A stretch of 64,000 bases of DNA from Mariniblastus fucicola (GTDB lineage Bacteria; Planctomycetota; Planctomycetia; Pirellulales; Pirellulaceae). The DNA lies in the NCBI RefSeq assembly GCF_008087665.1, contig NZ_CP042912.1, positions 2,170,001-2,234,000 on the forward strand, read 5' to 3'. The notes under the pieces are model-generated. The model did no database searches and was not told where the DNA came from. It saw only the letters and a program-made list of their open reading frames with translations. Both the position numbers and the translations under genes were made by a program. Positions 1 through 10,000 of this stretch are shown piece by piece (within the stretch, counting starts at the first letter, position 1; every line of letters begins with the position of its first letter).

Positions 1-615
1 CGTGGATCGACGGAAGTTTGGTTTGGTTCGCGTTTCCCGCAAGCTCCGTTTTATCTTGGTCTCTACGGCGGCAGTCGTGTGCCAGGAGTGATGGAAGAAG
101 ACGTCTCTGTCGTCGAAGCGTTGAAGCGAAACGGATTTGAGATTCAAGCCAAAATGGCAGTGATGCAACGGGAGCTTGGTCAGATCCAAAGCGTCTCTGG
201 TCGTCAGCAGTTGATGGTGCGGCGAAACTATTTGATCAACGCCATTGCCGATCCGCTGGAGAAATCCTGGTGGGAATGCTGTACGCTCGGGATGGCGGAA
301 CGCGATCGGTTTACGATCGGCCGCAAGAAAGACAATCACGTCGCCGGAACGGTTTCCTATTGGGATCTACAACCCATGGGTTCGTTTATTCACTCCAATT
401 GTCGCGGGCTGTACGACCTTTCGGTTGGTGAAGACGACCGACGAGGCGGATTGGCATCGTTTTTGGTTTGCGAATCGATGAAACGGTTGGCGAAACAGGG
501 AGTCACGCTGGTAGAGGCTCAGACCGAGCTGACGAACGACGCATCCGTTCGGCTGTTTGAGAAACTTGAATTCAGCCTGGTGACGCAGGGATTGCAAATG
601 CACAAAGCGATTTGA
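1..615 (+). CDS. GNAT-family N-acetyltransferase, 5' end cut by window edge
   Basis: The reading frame is open from base 1 and runs coherently into the region that follows a possible GTG at 79, so the true start lies upstream of the window; only about 204 codons are visible. The stretch GLYGGSRVPGVMEED followed by EALKRNGFE, and a later arrangement of a beta-strand, a conserved 'GEDDRRGGLASFL' (acetyl-CoA binding loop, R/Q-x-x-G-x-A/G type), and a C-terminal 'ASVRLFEKLEF' segment, are typical of GNAT acetyltransferases. These transfer acetyl groups from acetyl-CoA to an amine; the substrate is not evident. It is followed convergently by an SDR gene on the other strand. Confidence 0.75.
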   Translation, partial: RGSTEVWFGSRFPQAPFYLGLYGGSRVPGVMEEDVSVVEALKRNGFEIQAKMAVMQRELGQIQSVSGRQQLMVRRNYLINAIADPLEKSWWECCTLGMAERDRFTIGRKKDNHVAGTVSYWDLQPMGSFIHSNCRGLYDLSVGEDDRRGGLASFLVCESMKRLAKQGVTLVEAQTELTNDASVRLFEKLEFSLVTQGLQMHKAI

Positions 616-691
616 CGCGTCAAGTTTCTTTGCTTTCCAAATATTGCGTTAACGTCACGTCCCGGAACTACAGCGGTGCAAGGAAGGGCGG

Positions 692-1666
692 CTAGGCGTA
701 GTCGTGCAGCTTGAACCATTTCCACGCGTCTTCGATCGCGATATCGATTTCTCCGATCGAGTAGCCCAGCTCGTTGATGGCTTTCTCGCTTGAGTACCAG
801 TTCAGCATCTGTCCCATCGTTATCGTGGCTGAATTGAGCGCTAATTCTTCTTTGGTAAACTTCGAAATCAAGTCGCCCGTTCGGCCTGCCAATCCCGCAA
901 CGAAATTGCTGACCTTTCGCCGCGGCGGCCAACACCCGACGATCTTGGCCATTCGCTTCCACAGCTCCATGTACGAAATATTCTCGCCGGCAAGAATGTA
1001 TTTCTCGCCCGTTTTCCCGTGCTTGATCGCCAGCATGATTCCGTCGGCAACGTCGCGAACATCGACAACGCTGCATCCGCCTGCCGCGACAAAAAACAAA
1101 GGAGTCTTGGCAACGAACAAAAGCATTTCACCGGACGACGGTTTCCAGTCGTTGGGGCCGAGCATAAATCCTGGACAAACCGTCACACCGTCCAGGCCTT
1201 TTTCGACTTCTTCCATGAACGCAGACGCTGCCGCCCGTTTCGAAAACACGTAGGAACAATCGTACTTTGGGCCGTCAGCCGAATTTTCGGTAACCGGAAC
1301 TCCGTCAGTCGCCGCCGCCATGGTGTCGACCGTGCTGACGTTGATCATGCGGATTTCGCGGCGTCGCGCGGCCTCGGCCAGCAACTTCGTGGATCCTACA
1401 TTGAAAGCAGTGCAAGATTCGCGTTTCGAATGGCCGATCTGGATCATGGCGGCACAGTGGACGATCAGTTCGACGTCTTCGACGACCGGAGCCATCGCGT
1501 TCGGATCCGTCAGGTCGGCGTGAATCACTTCAACGTCGATCCCGTCCAACGGTCGTAAATCAGAAGTAGCACGAACCGTCGTCACGATTTCATGCCCTTG
1601 CTGAAGCATCTTGCGGGCCAGATTGTTGCCCAGAAAGCCCGTTGCTCCAGTGACAAGAATTTTCAT
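692..1666 (-). CDS. NAD(P)-dependent epimerase/dehydratase (extended SDR, HpnA/dihydroflavonol reductase-like)
   Basis: A 324-residue extended short-chain dehydrogenase. The N-terminus carries the Rossmann motif VTGATGFLGNNLA (GxxGxxG), an acidic region near residue 50-55, and the catalytic Tyr-x-x-x-Lys as YVFSK near residue 142. Length and motifs fit the NAD-dependent epimerase/dehydratase family that includes HpnA and dihydroflavonol-4-reductase-like enzymes, which reduce or epimerise nucleotide-sugar or other carbonyl substrates. The substrate cannot be told from sequence. The gene stands alone, convergent with the GNAT gene upstream and divergent from the gene at 1808. Confidence 0.85.
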   Translation of the reverse strand: MKILVTGATGFLGNNLARKMLQQGHEIVTTVRATSDLRPLDGIDVEVIHADLTDPNAMAPVVEDVELIVHCAAMIQIGHSKRESCTAFNVGSTKLLAEAARRREIRMINVSTVDTMAAATDGVPVTENSADGPKYDCSYVFSKRAAASAFMEEVEKGLDGVTVCPGFMLGPNDWKPSSGEMLLFVAKTPLFFVAAGGCSVVDVRDVADGIMLAIKHGKTGEKYILAGENISYMELWKRMAKIVGCWPPRRKVSNFVAGLAGRTGDLISKFTKEELALNSATITMGQMLNWYSSEKAINELGYSIGEIDIAIEDAWKWFKLHDYA

Positions 1667-1807
1667 AAATCGTTGGCGGGAAGTGACGAAAGGATCAACA
1701 AGTGCTAAAGTATACCGTTTTAAACTGTTCCTCGCAGCAGCGGGCCAATCCAGGGTCTTCGGCTGTCATGTTATTTTGAATCTCCCCGCGCGACGAACAT
1801 TTTCGGT

Positions 1808-2935
1808 ATGAGTTCCATTTCTGTCATTCCCGTTTCGACCAAGGCCCAGCAAAAAGCCTTCGTCCATTTTGTCTGGGATCACTATCAAGGCGATCCAAAC
1901 TGGGTTCCGCCGCTGGTCCACAACGTCAAGGAACTGCTGAACTACAAGAAGCATCCGTTCTACGACGACGCCGAATGCCAAACGTTTTTGGCCATGGACG
2001 GTGACAAAGTCGTCGGTCGTATCGCCGCGATTATTGACCACAACCACAATCGTCATCATGACGAGCTTCGTGGCATGTTCGGTTTCTTTGAGAGCATCGA
2101 TGACCAGGACGTTGCCAATGCACTTTTTGATGCCGCCAAAAAGTGGTTTTCCGACAAGGGGATCGGGCTCATGCGAGGCCCCGCCAACCCGTCGCAGAAC
2201 TACGAGTGGGGAATGCTTGTCGAGGGCTTCCATTCGCCGCCGACGTTTTTGATGACTTACAACAAACCCTATTACGACAAACTTGTGTTGGGATACGGTT
2301 TCGAGCAATCGCAAGATCTGTATTCGTACAACGCACCAGTCGAGATGCTTGAAAACCTCGATCCGAAACTGTTGTTCGTGGCGACCGAAGCGACGAAGCG
2401 ATTCAATGTCGACGTCCGCCCGGTAAGCAAAAAAGAGTTTGCGAAAGACGTCGGAATCTTTCTGAAGATTTACAACTCGGCGTTGCAGGCTCAATGGGGA
2501 TTCACGCCGATGTCCGAAGGTGAACTTTCATCGACGGCGACGAATCTGAAGTTCCTGATCGCCACCGAGATGACCTCCGTTGCCGAAGTCGACGGCAAGG
2601 CCGTGGGGATTGTGTTTGGGCTGTTGGACTACAATCCGCTGATCAAGAAAATCAACGGAAAGCTGTATCCGTTCGGATGGTTGCGGTTGCTGTGGGGGCG
2701 AAAAAAGCTGAAACGCGTTCGCCTGATGAGCACGAATGTTTCGCCCGAGTATCAGCGTTGGGGCTTGGGAATCGTGTTGATGGCTCGCATGGTCCCCGAA
2801 GTGCTGAAGTGGGGAATCGACGAAGGAGAGTTCTCCTGGGTGTTAGAATCCAACAAATTGTCGCGAGGAACGCTCGAAAGAAGCGGATTAACCAGTGACA
2901 AGACCTTTCGAATTTACGATTATACGCCATCATAG
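1808..2935 (+). CDS. GNAT-like protein (YghO-like, about 375 aa)
   Basis: A 375-residue protein starting at ATG 1808. The opening region with WDHYQGDPNWVPPL, then HPFYDDAECQTFLA and a glycine-rich 'VGRIAAIIDHNHN' strand, is the pattern of a widespread family of uncharacterised GNAT-fold proteins (E. coli YghO type). A second GNAT-like half follows with STNVSPEYQRWGLGIVL in the acetyl-CoA binding position and 'SWVLESNKLSRGTLERSG'. Both halves therefore look GNAT-like. The substrate is unknown. It is a single gene between the divergent SDR and the ketosynthase-like gene. Confidence 0.75.
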   Translation: MSSISVIPVSTKAQQKAFVHFVWDHYQGDPNWVPPLVHNVKELLNYKKHPFYDDAECQTFLAMDGDKVVGRIAAIIDHNHNRHHDELRGMFGFFESIDDQDVANALFDAAKKWFSDKGIGLMRGPANPSQNYEWGMLVEGFHSPPTFLMTYNKPYYDKLVLGYGFEQSQDLYSYNAPVEMLENLDPKLLFVATEATKRFNVDVRPVSKKEFAKDVGIFLKIYNSALQAQWGFTPMSEGELSSTATNLKFLIATEMTSVAEVDGKAVGIVFGLLDYNPLIKKINGKLYPFGWLRLLWGRKKLKRVRLMSTNVSPEYQRWGLGIVLMARMVPEVLKWGIDEGEFSWVLESNKLSRGTLERSGLTSDKTFRIYDYTPS

Positions 2936-3068
2936 AGCATCGATTTACGACACGCCGCCGACGATCGGGCTGTTTCCAGCTTGACGCACCGTCGCCTGTG
3001 GCTTGCTCTTTAACGACATTGAAAACTCGCCAAATTTCTTCCATCACGGCCCTGTCCACCAACTCTGC

Positions 3069-4337
3069 ATGAATTCTACTGGCGACGTTGTAGTATCCGG
3101 AATGGGAGTCGTTTCACCGATTGGTGTCGGTATCGATTCGTTCTGGCAGAACCTGTTGGATGGAGTATCTGGCATTCGCGTGCGTGAAAGCTTTGCCGAA
3201 ACGGATATGCCGCTTCGGATTGGTGCTCCGATCGCTGACTTTGACCCCAAGCCTTTTGTCAAACCTCGCAAAGCGCTGAAGATTATGTGCCAGCCGATTC
3301 AATTCGGTTGTGCCGCTGCTAATCTGGCTTTCGAAGACGCTGGCTTTGAGAAACAGTCGCTCGAATCCGTCGTCAGCCCCGATCGAATTGGAACGCTGTT
3401 CGGAACGGAAACTTTCTTTGCCGATCCGGCCGAAGTCGCTCGCGTTTTCCGCAGTTGCACCGAAGACGATAATTATCAGCACGACCGCTGGGGAGAGTTC
3501 GCGATGCGACAGATCCAGCCACTGTGGATGTTGAAGTACCTGCCGAATATGGCCGCCTCACACATCTCGATCGCGATCGATGCTCGTGGTCCCAGCAATT
3601 CAATCTGCCAGGGAGAAGCCTCCGGTCTGTTGGCTTTGATCGAAGCCGCGGATTTGATCAAGCGCGGCGTGGTCGATGTCGTCATCGCCGGGGGAACCGG
3701 TTCGCAAATGGCTCTTACGGCAATGCTTTATCGGGGCATCGGTGATCTGTCGCGACGAATCAATGAACCCGAGAAAGCCAGTCGTCCATTCGATGCAGAA
3801 CGTGACGGGATGGTGATCGGAGAAGGCTCTGGTGTCGTCGTTCTTGAGTCCGCCGAACATGCCGCCAAACGTGGAGCCACACCTGTTGCCAGACTCGCTG
3901 GCTGGTCTCGCGGTTTCAGTGATCCGAATCGAGTCGAGCGAAACGAGGCTTTCGTGGCTTCGATCAAAGCCGTCCTGGCTGATTCTGGCATGACGCCAGA
4001 TCAAATCGGGCTGGTGTCTGCGAATGCTCATGGCTCAATCGAGGGCGATGCATCGGAAGCTCAGGCGATCCAATCCGTGCTGGGCGACGTGCCGGTCGTG
4101 GCTCACAAATCGAACTTTGGAAATCTTGGCCCGGGAACTTCAGTCGTTGAGCTGATCGGTTCGCTGATGGCGTTGAAGCATCGTAAGATTCCGCCGACGT
4201 TAAATTACGAGAACCCTGACCCTGATTGTCCGGTCAACGTCAGCAACGAAGTTCGCTCGATGGATAAATCTGCGATGTTGAAAACGGGTTGTTCGGGAAC
4301 CGGGCAGATGGTTAGCGTCGTTTTTGAAGGTATGTAG
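3069..4337 (+). CDS. Beta-ketoacyl-ACP synthase-like protein with altered active site (chain-length-factor-like)
   Basis: A 422-residue thiolase-fold protein of the KAS I/II type. I chose ATG 3069, where the conserved 'VVVSGMGVVSPIG' begins a few residues later; a TTG at 3003 would add 22 unlikely residues. Family hallmarks are PFDAERDGMVIGEGSG and the C-terminal glycine-rich 'CSGTGQMVSVVFEG'. At the nucleophile position (family DTACxSG) the sequence reads SICQGEASG, placing Glu183 where the catalytic Cys should be, with a Cys three residues earlier. His321 (NAHGS) is kept, but the second His motif KSxxGH reads KSNFGN, giving Asn352. Known relatives without the Cys are chain-length factors and decarboxylating KSQ domains. 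It probably cannot condense on its own. The next gene starts 2 nt after its stop, so the two are cotranscribed. Confidence 0.8.
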   Translation: MNSTGDVVVSGMGVVSPIGVGIDSFWQNLLDGVSGIRVRESFAETDMPLRIGAPIADFDPKPFVKPRKALKIMCQPIQFGCAAANLAFEDAGFEKQSLESVVSPDRIGTLFGTETFFADPAEVARVFRSCTEDDNYQHDRWGEFAMRQIQPLWMLKYLPNMAASHISIAIDARGPSNSICQGEASGLLALIEAADLIKRGVVDVVIAGGTGSQMALTAMLYRGIGDLSRRINEPEKASRPFDAERDGMVIGEGSGVVVLESAEHAAKRGATPVARLAGWSRGFSDPNRVERNEAFVASIKAVLADSGMTPDQIGLVSANAHGSIEGDASEAQAIQSVLGDVPVVAHKSNFGNLGPGTSVVELIGSLMALKHRKIPPTLNYENPDPDCPVNVSNEVRSMDKSAMLKTGCSGTGQMVSVVFEGM

Positions 4338-4339
4338 CG

Positions 4340-5389
4340 ATGAGTCTCAAGGTTGGAATCGTTGGCATCGGCTTTATGGGCTGGATGCACTGGCTGGCTT
4401 GGAAGAACGTCGGTGGTGCCGAGGTCGTCGCGGTGTGTTCGAGAGACGCCGCCAAAAGGGCAGGGGACTGGACGACGATCAAGGGCAACATGGGGCCGCC
4501 CGGCGAACAGGTTGACTTGAGCCAGATCAAAGCGTTCGAGACGTTGGACGCGATGTTGGCCGATGACGAAATTGATTTGATCGATGTTTGCCTGCCTCCC
4601 GCGATGCACCGTGACGCAATTATCGCGTGTGCGAAAGCTGGAAAGAACATCTTCTGTGAAAAGCCGCTGGCTCTTAATCTACTGGACTGCGACGCAGCAA
4701 TCGAAGCTTGCGATCAGAATGAAGTGCGATTGTTCGTGGGGCATGTGTTGCCGTTTTTCACCGAGTTCAGTTACGCGGTGAAACTGATTCGCTCTGGCGA
4801 GTTTGGCAAATTGCTGGGCGGAAATTTCAAACGCGTTATCTCCGATCCGTTTTGGTTGGAAGATTTCTACAACCGCGAAAAAGTTGGCGGGCCGCTGCTG
4901 GACTTGCACGTTCACGATGCGCATCTGATTCGAGTTTTGTTCGGCATGCCGAAAACGGTTTACAGTGGTGGACGATTTAAAAATGGCGTTCCGGAGTACT
5001 GCAATTCAGTTTTCACTTTCGAAGACGCGGACGTTTCAGTCGCCTGCACGGGTGGAGTCGTTCGGCAGCAAGGTCGACCGTTCAATCACGCGTTCGAAAT
5101 TCATCTGGAAAAAGCCACGATGTGTTTCGAGTTTGCGGCACACGCGGACGAAGCCGAAACGATTCGACTGAAGATTCTCAAAGAGGACGGATCGGTGGAA
5201 CGACCGGAAGACCTCGGTGACCCGGATTCGATTTTCGCGTTTCAGCGAGAGATGGAAGAGCTTGTCGAAGCGATATTTACGGGCCGCGATTCAGATTCGC
5301 TTTCCGGAGCATCGGCTCGGGATGCGATTGCGATTTGCGAAGCCGAAGAGAAATCGCTGCTCAACAATACGCTCGTCGAACTTGGCTAA
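4340..5389 (+). CDS. Gfo/Idh/MocA family oxidoreductase
   Basis: A 349-residue oxidoreductase starting 2 nt after the stop of the ketosynthase-like gene. The N-terminal NAD(P)-binding motif is VGIVGIGFMGWMH, followed by DVCLPPAMH and the family signature EKPLALN near residue 112. The C-terminal alpha/beta domain carries GGGPLLDLHVHDAHLIR-like residues (VGGPLLDLHVHD) with the catalytic His. These enzymes oxidise or reduce sugars and similar compounds with NAD(P). The link to the neighbouring ketosynthase-like gene suggests a shared pathway, but the substrate is unknown. Confidence 0.88.
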   Translation: MSLKVGIVGIGFMGWMHWLAWKNVGGAEVVAVCSRDAAKRAGDWTTIKGNMGPPGEQVDLSQIKAFETLDAMLADDEIDLIDVCLPPAMHRDAIIACAKAGKNIFCEKPLALNLLDCDAAIEACDQNEVRLFVGHVLPFFTEFSYAVKLIRSGEFGKLLGGNFKRVISDPFWLEDFYNREKVGGPLLDLHVHDAHLIRVLFGMPKTVYSGGRFKNGVPEYCNSVFTFEDADVSVACTGGVVRQQGRPFNHAFEIHLEKATMCFEFAAHADEAETIRLKILKEDGSVERPEDLGDPDSIFAFQREMEELVEAIFTGRDSDSLSGASARDAIAICEAEEKSLLNNTLVELG

Positions 5390-5455
5390 GTCGAAAGTTT
5401 CCGCGCGGTTCACGATCCTGCCGAATCATTTTCAGCATCCAACATTCAAACGCAA

Positions 5456-6343
5456 ATGGCTAAAAAGAAACGAAAGTCCTTTCCGCCCTCAACGGAACCA
5501 ACAAAGGCACAACCGGCGACCAGGAGTACGGTCATGCCAACATCCCGAACGCGTTGGGAACTGGTTGCGCTGTTTCTCGTCATCGCAGTCGGCGGAACTT
5601 ACCTGGCGGTGTGGATGAAAACCGGAGACGCGATTCCTGAGTTCGGATACAAGGTCGTCGACAAGTTTCCACACGACGAGAAAGCTTACACGCAAGGATT
5701 GTTGTTTCACGATGGCTTTCTCTACGAAAGCACAGGACTTACCGGACAGTCGAGCCTTCGAAAAGTTGAACCTGAGACTGGCGTTGTGCTGAAGCAGTTT
5801 GATCTCAGCGATGAACTTTTCGGAGAAGGATTGACGTGGTTCAACGATCAGTTCATTCAGCTCACTTGGCAGAACGATACTGGGATCGTCTACAAAGAAA
5901 CGGACGATGGATTTGAGGAAGTCAAACGTTTTCCGGTCGATCATGAAGGCTGGGGAATCACCGACGATGGCAACAGTTTGATCGTCAGCGACGGGACAGC
6001 GAACTTGCGATTTCTGGATCCGGACTCATTCGAGGAAACCAGCCGGCTCTACGTTCGACGCAAAGATCGACGGGTGCTGGGGCAATTGAACGAGCTGGAA
6101 CATTTCGGTTCAAAGATCTACGCAAATATTTATAACTCGGACAAAATCTATCGAATCGACGAGAACTCCGGAGACGTCGAAGCAATCATCGACTTGTCCG
6201 GGCTGTGGCCGTTCAGCGATAGGCCTCGCGGCAACAACGCCGTGCTCAACGGGATCGCAATCAAACCCGGTTCGAATGGCACGATGTGGGTCACGGGAAA
6301 GCTGTGTCCGTACGTCTACGAGATCGAAATCGTTCCAAAGTAG
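5456..6343 (+). CDS. Glutaminyl-peptide cyclotransferase (glutamine cyclotransferase family), membrane-anchored
   Basis: A 295-residue protein with a basic N-terminus (MAKKKRKS), one membrane segment at about residues 34-53 (LVALFLVIAVGGTYLAVW), and a beta-propeller domain matching glutamine cyclotransferase: ekaYTQGLLF, YESTGLTGQSSLRKVE, LFGEGLTWFNDQFIQLTW, WGITDDGNSLIVSDG, and LNELEHFGSKIYANIY. The family converts N-terminal glutamine to pyroglutamate on the exported side of the membrane. The propeller family is the plant/bacterial type. It follows the oxidoreductase gene by 66 nt on the same strand and may be cotranscribed. Confidence 0.88.
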   Translation: MAKKKRKSFPPSTEPTKAQPATRSTVMPTSRTRWELVALFLVIAVGGTYLAVWMKTGDAIPEFGYKVVDKFPHDEKAYTQGLLFHDGFLYESTGLTGQSSLRKVEPETGVVLKQFDLSDELFGEGLTWFNDQFIQLTWQNDTGIVYKETDDGFEEVKRFPVDHEGWGITDDGNSLIVSDGTANLRFLDPDSFEETSRLYVRRKDRRVLGQLNELEHFGSKIYANIYNSDKIYRIDENSGDVEAIIDLSGLWPFSDRPRGNNAVLNGIAIKPGSNGTMWVTGKLCPYVYEIEIVPK

Positions 6344-6638
6344 CGGCGGTCCCGCCACAGATCGAACTTGAAAGTCGCAGTCAGGGAAGGTTTCCGACTC
6401 AATGCCTCAGAAATGTGTCGGCGTGCCACCGCGACGACCGGCAAGCAGGCATTGCACCAGTTGAAACTGGAAAAGTAATCGTCTGACCAAGTTGGTGGCA
6501 AATCGATCAGTCCGCGTTTTTTTGCGATGAAACCGCCGGCTCGACGGCAGGCGATCCGAGTAATTTCGCCTTGGAATGGCATTTGCAACTCAGGTAGTCA
6601 GTCCTGATTGTCCAAGCAAGTTTCAAAGGGAGAGAGCC
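6344..6638. other. Intergenic region upstream of the Cys-rich protein gene
   Basis: About 295 bp with no convincing gene. It contains a 14-bp perfect palindrome, CCAGTTGAAACTGG, at 6457-6470, which could be an operator for the downstream copper-type gene, but nothing else supports this. A reading frame on the minus strand across it has no recognisable features. Confidence 0.4.
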
Positions 6639-6950
6639 GTGAATAAATTCCAATCCTGTATCGACGCCTGTCAACAATGCATCATCGATTGCCAAAATTG
6701 CCTTGGCGAGACGATAACGAAATCCAGCGGCAACGATTGCCCTGCGTGCTGTCTTGAATGCACCGAACTCTGTGAACTCTGCGTCCGATTGATGTCCCGA
6801 GGCGGAAAATTCTCTAAAGAAATCTGCCGTATCTGTGCTGGCGCATGCGACTGGTGTGCCGAACAATGCGGAGCCCACGATCATGAACACTGCAAAAGAT
6901 GCGCGGAGTCATGTCGCAAATGCGCCGATGAGTGCCGCAAAATGGCGTAA
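6639..6950 (+). CDS. Cys-rich four-helix-bundle copper-binding protein (Csp / DUF326 type)
   Basis: A 103-residue protein with 21 cysteines, arranged as repeated CxxxCxxC motifs (SCIDACQQCIIDCQNC, CPACCLECTELCELC, ICRICAGACDWCAEQC, HCKRCAESCRKCADEC). This is the pattern of Csp copper-storage proteins, in which Cys thiols lining a four-helix bundle hold many Cu(I) ions. The start is taken as GTG 6639 because a strong ribosome site AAGGGAGAG sits at 6626-6634; the upstream in-frame ATG at 6576 would add 21 residues of unlikely sequence. No signal peptide or Tat motif is visible from that start, so it should be cytosolic like Csp3. No copper pump or chaperone lies next to it. Confidence 0.88.
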   Translation: MNKFQSCIDACQQCIIDCQNCLGETITKSSGNDCPACCLECTELCELCVRLMSRGGKFSKEICRICAGACDWCAEQCGAHDHEHCKRCAESCRKCADECRKMA

Positions 6951-7026
6951 CTTTGTTTGACGCAATAATCGGCCGGTTAAAAATTATCATTGCACGTGCG
7001 AACATCGGAACGCAGGTGGTTCAAAT

Positions 7027-10000
7027 TCAGTCTGTCGCTGCGTCAGCTTTTCCCAGCAAGCGAACAACTTTTTTCATCAGCTTCTGCCGATCGATCGGCT
7101 TGGTGAGGTAAGCGTCGCAGCCCGACTGGATGCACTTGTTGCGATCGCCGCGCATCGCACTGGCGGTCAACGCAATAATTGGCGTCGTCAAACCTAGCTT
7201 TCTGATTAAGGCAGCGGTCTCGTAACCGCTAAGCCTTGGCATGTGCATGTCAAGCAAAATCAAGTCGTGCCTCGGTCGGCATCCGGGTTCACCGTTTCCC
7301 ATGCCGGAGTCTGGTCTGCCGGAGTCTGGAGACTTACCGAACAGCGACGCCTGAATCGTTTCCATTGCATGCTGCCCGTCATCCGCAACCTCAACAATGG
7401 CACCGGCGTTCTCCAAAATCCGCTTTAGCAAAAGCTGGATTCCACGGGTGTCCTCAACGATCAAAATTCTTCGATTGTCGAGTCGAACGGGTAGTCTGTT
7501 CTTGAGGCGATCCGCAGATTGCTGCTGTGAGAGCGTTGCATTGGGATCGATCATCGTCTGGCCGGACAGGTCACCCGTCGGCAACCTGAGAGTGAACACG
7601 CTTCCTCCGCTGGGCTTACTGGTCGCCGACAGTTGCCCTCCTAGAAGCTCAGCAATCCTTCTGCTAATGAACAATCCCAAGCCCGAACCTCCCTGTCGCC
7701 TCGTTGGGGAATCGTCGACTTGAGTAAATTGCTCAAACAGACGTTTCACTTCAGAGGGCGCGAAACCGACTCCCGTGTCATCGACTTCCATCTTCAGCAT
7801 CGGGTCGGAGCCACCTGGTTCGACCTCGCAACGAAGCTCGACCGATCCGACTTCGGTAAACTTGATCGCATTGCCCGTCAGATTGAAAAGGACTTGTCGA
7901 AACCGAAGCGGATCGGTCCGGATCGCCTCTGGAACCATCCCGCTGAACTTCAAACGGAACTTGATCCCCTTTTCCTCCGCGCGATAACGCATCGACGCCG
8001 CGACGTCCTCGATAATTTGCATTGGCGAAGCATCGCTGAAGTCGGCCTCCAATTTGCCGGCTTCGATCTTTGAAAGGTCCAGTACGTCGTTAACCAGCGT
8101 CGCGAGATGTCGACCGCTTTGGTGGATTAGCTGCAGCGTGTCACGTGTCGCCTGGTCGGACTCCTGCTCCAACAGCATTTCTGTCATGCCCACAATCGTC
8201 GTTAGAGGAGTCCTGATTTCATGGCTCATGTTGGCTACGAACGAACTCTTGGCAGCATTGGCCGCTTCGGCAACGTCTCGCGCCCGAGCCAGATTGGCTT
8301 CCACTTCCTGATGTTCGGTCATGTCGAAAAGAACACCGATGAAGTGAGTCAAAACTTCCTGATCATTGTGGACGGGAGTAATGACCAGTTCATTCCAGAA
8401 CTGCTCGCCGTTCTTTCGATAGTTCAACACCGTCACATGGGTTGCTCTCCCTTGACGAATTCCTACACCAATTTCGCCGACGGTTTCCGGGTTCGTTTCC
8501 GGTCCCTGCAAGAAACGGCAGTTCTTGCCGACAGCGTCAGCTGAAGTGTACCCGGTCAGCTTTTCGAAGCCTGGATTCACGTAAATAATCGGGTTGTCCG
8601 GCTGCGTCGGATCCGTGATGACCATCGCAGTCAGCGACGACTCGAACGCATGTCTGAACACACGTTGGCGAGTCTCCAGTTCGACACGATCGGTGATGTT
8701 AATACCGGACGGAATCAGGTGAGTAACCTTGCCGGCATCGTTTCGCAGCGGCGTCAGCTGAAAATCAATGCAGATGAAATGGTCTTCTGCCAAACGAACG
8801 TCCACGTCGTACCGAACAAGATTGCCAGCCGCCGCGGTGCGTATGGAGTCCCAGAGCTTTTCCTGCACCTCTTCCGAATACGCCCACCAATAGGCGTCCG
8901 GAAACGGTGTCCCGATCACGTCTTCGGCTTTCAGATTTGCAGCGGAAAGCGCCGGTAAGTTCGCCTCGACCAACGTGCCGTCCGGCAACAGGACACCCGC
9001 GAACGCATACAGACCGTCGAGGGTGCGGCGAAGAAATATCTCGCGATCCTTGAGCTGGTCTTCGAACTGAAGCTGCTGCGTGATGTCGCGACCGACCATC
9101 GAATAATAGTTGACCGAACCGTCGCTGCCTTTATGGGCAATGATGACTGCCGAGAGCGGTGTCTGGTGACCGTGACGATCCACAGCGCTCAGGATTCCCC
9201 TCCATTCACCTTTCTCGATTGACTGCGGCAACGCCTCTTCGAAAATAACTTTCAAGTCCTCAGGCGAGTGCCAGTTCTTGATCGGATCACCAACAATGTC
9301 ATAGTCCGGATCGATCCCGAGCATTCTGCGGCCGGCAGCATTAATCGAAAGCGTCGTTCCGTTTCCATCACAGACACCGACGAAATCAGAAGTCAGCTCA
9401 AGGATCGTCGCCAACTTCTTCTGCTCAAGTTCAGCTTTTCTCTGCTGCGAGTGATCGTGGCTGATGCTCGAAACCCCAACGACGACTCCGGACGCATCAT
9501 GGACCGGTGAAACCGCGAGCGCGACGTGAATCGTGCTTCCGTCTTTGCAAATCCGATCGGTCTGATAACCCTTGATCGGGATTCCGGAAATCGCCTGTTT
9601 CAAAAGTTTGGGAACTTCTGGCTTGACCGAGTCCGGCATCAGCATCGCGACATGCTGGCCAGTCGCCTCTTCCGCGGTGTAGCCGTAAAGCTGAGCGGCG
9701 CCCTGATTCCAGCTCTGAATGTATCCATCAAGGTCCGTGCCGATCACGGCTTCATGCGTGGAATCGATAATGCTGCGATACCGCTCAAGCTTGGCATCCG
9801 TCTCCTTCACCGATTTGATGTCAACCATCGTCAGAACGACGCCTTCGCTGCCCGTTTTGGTCGCGTGCTGCATAATTTTGAGCAGCCAGTATCCGCCGTC
9901 GCGATCGGAAACTTCTCGCTCAACCCGGTCGCCAGTTTTCAATACTGTCGAAAAGCAATCGTCGACGTCGTCAATGAAGAACCGAGCGATGAACTGCTTG

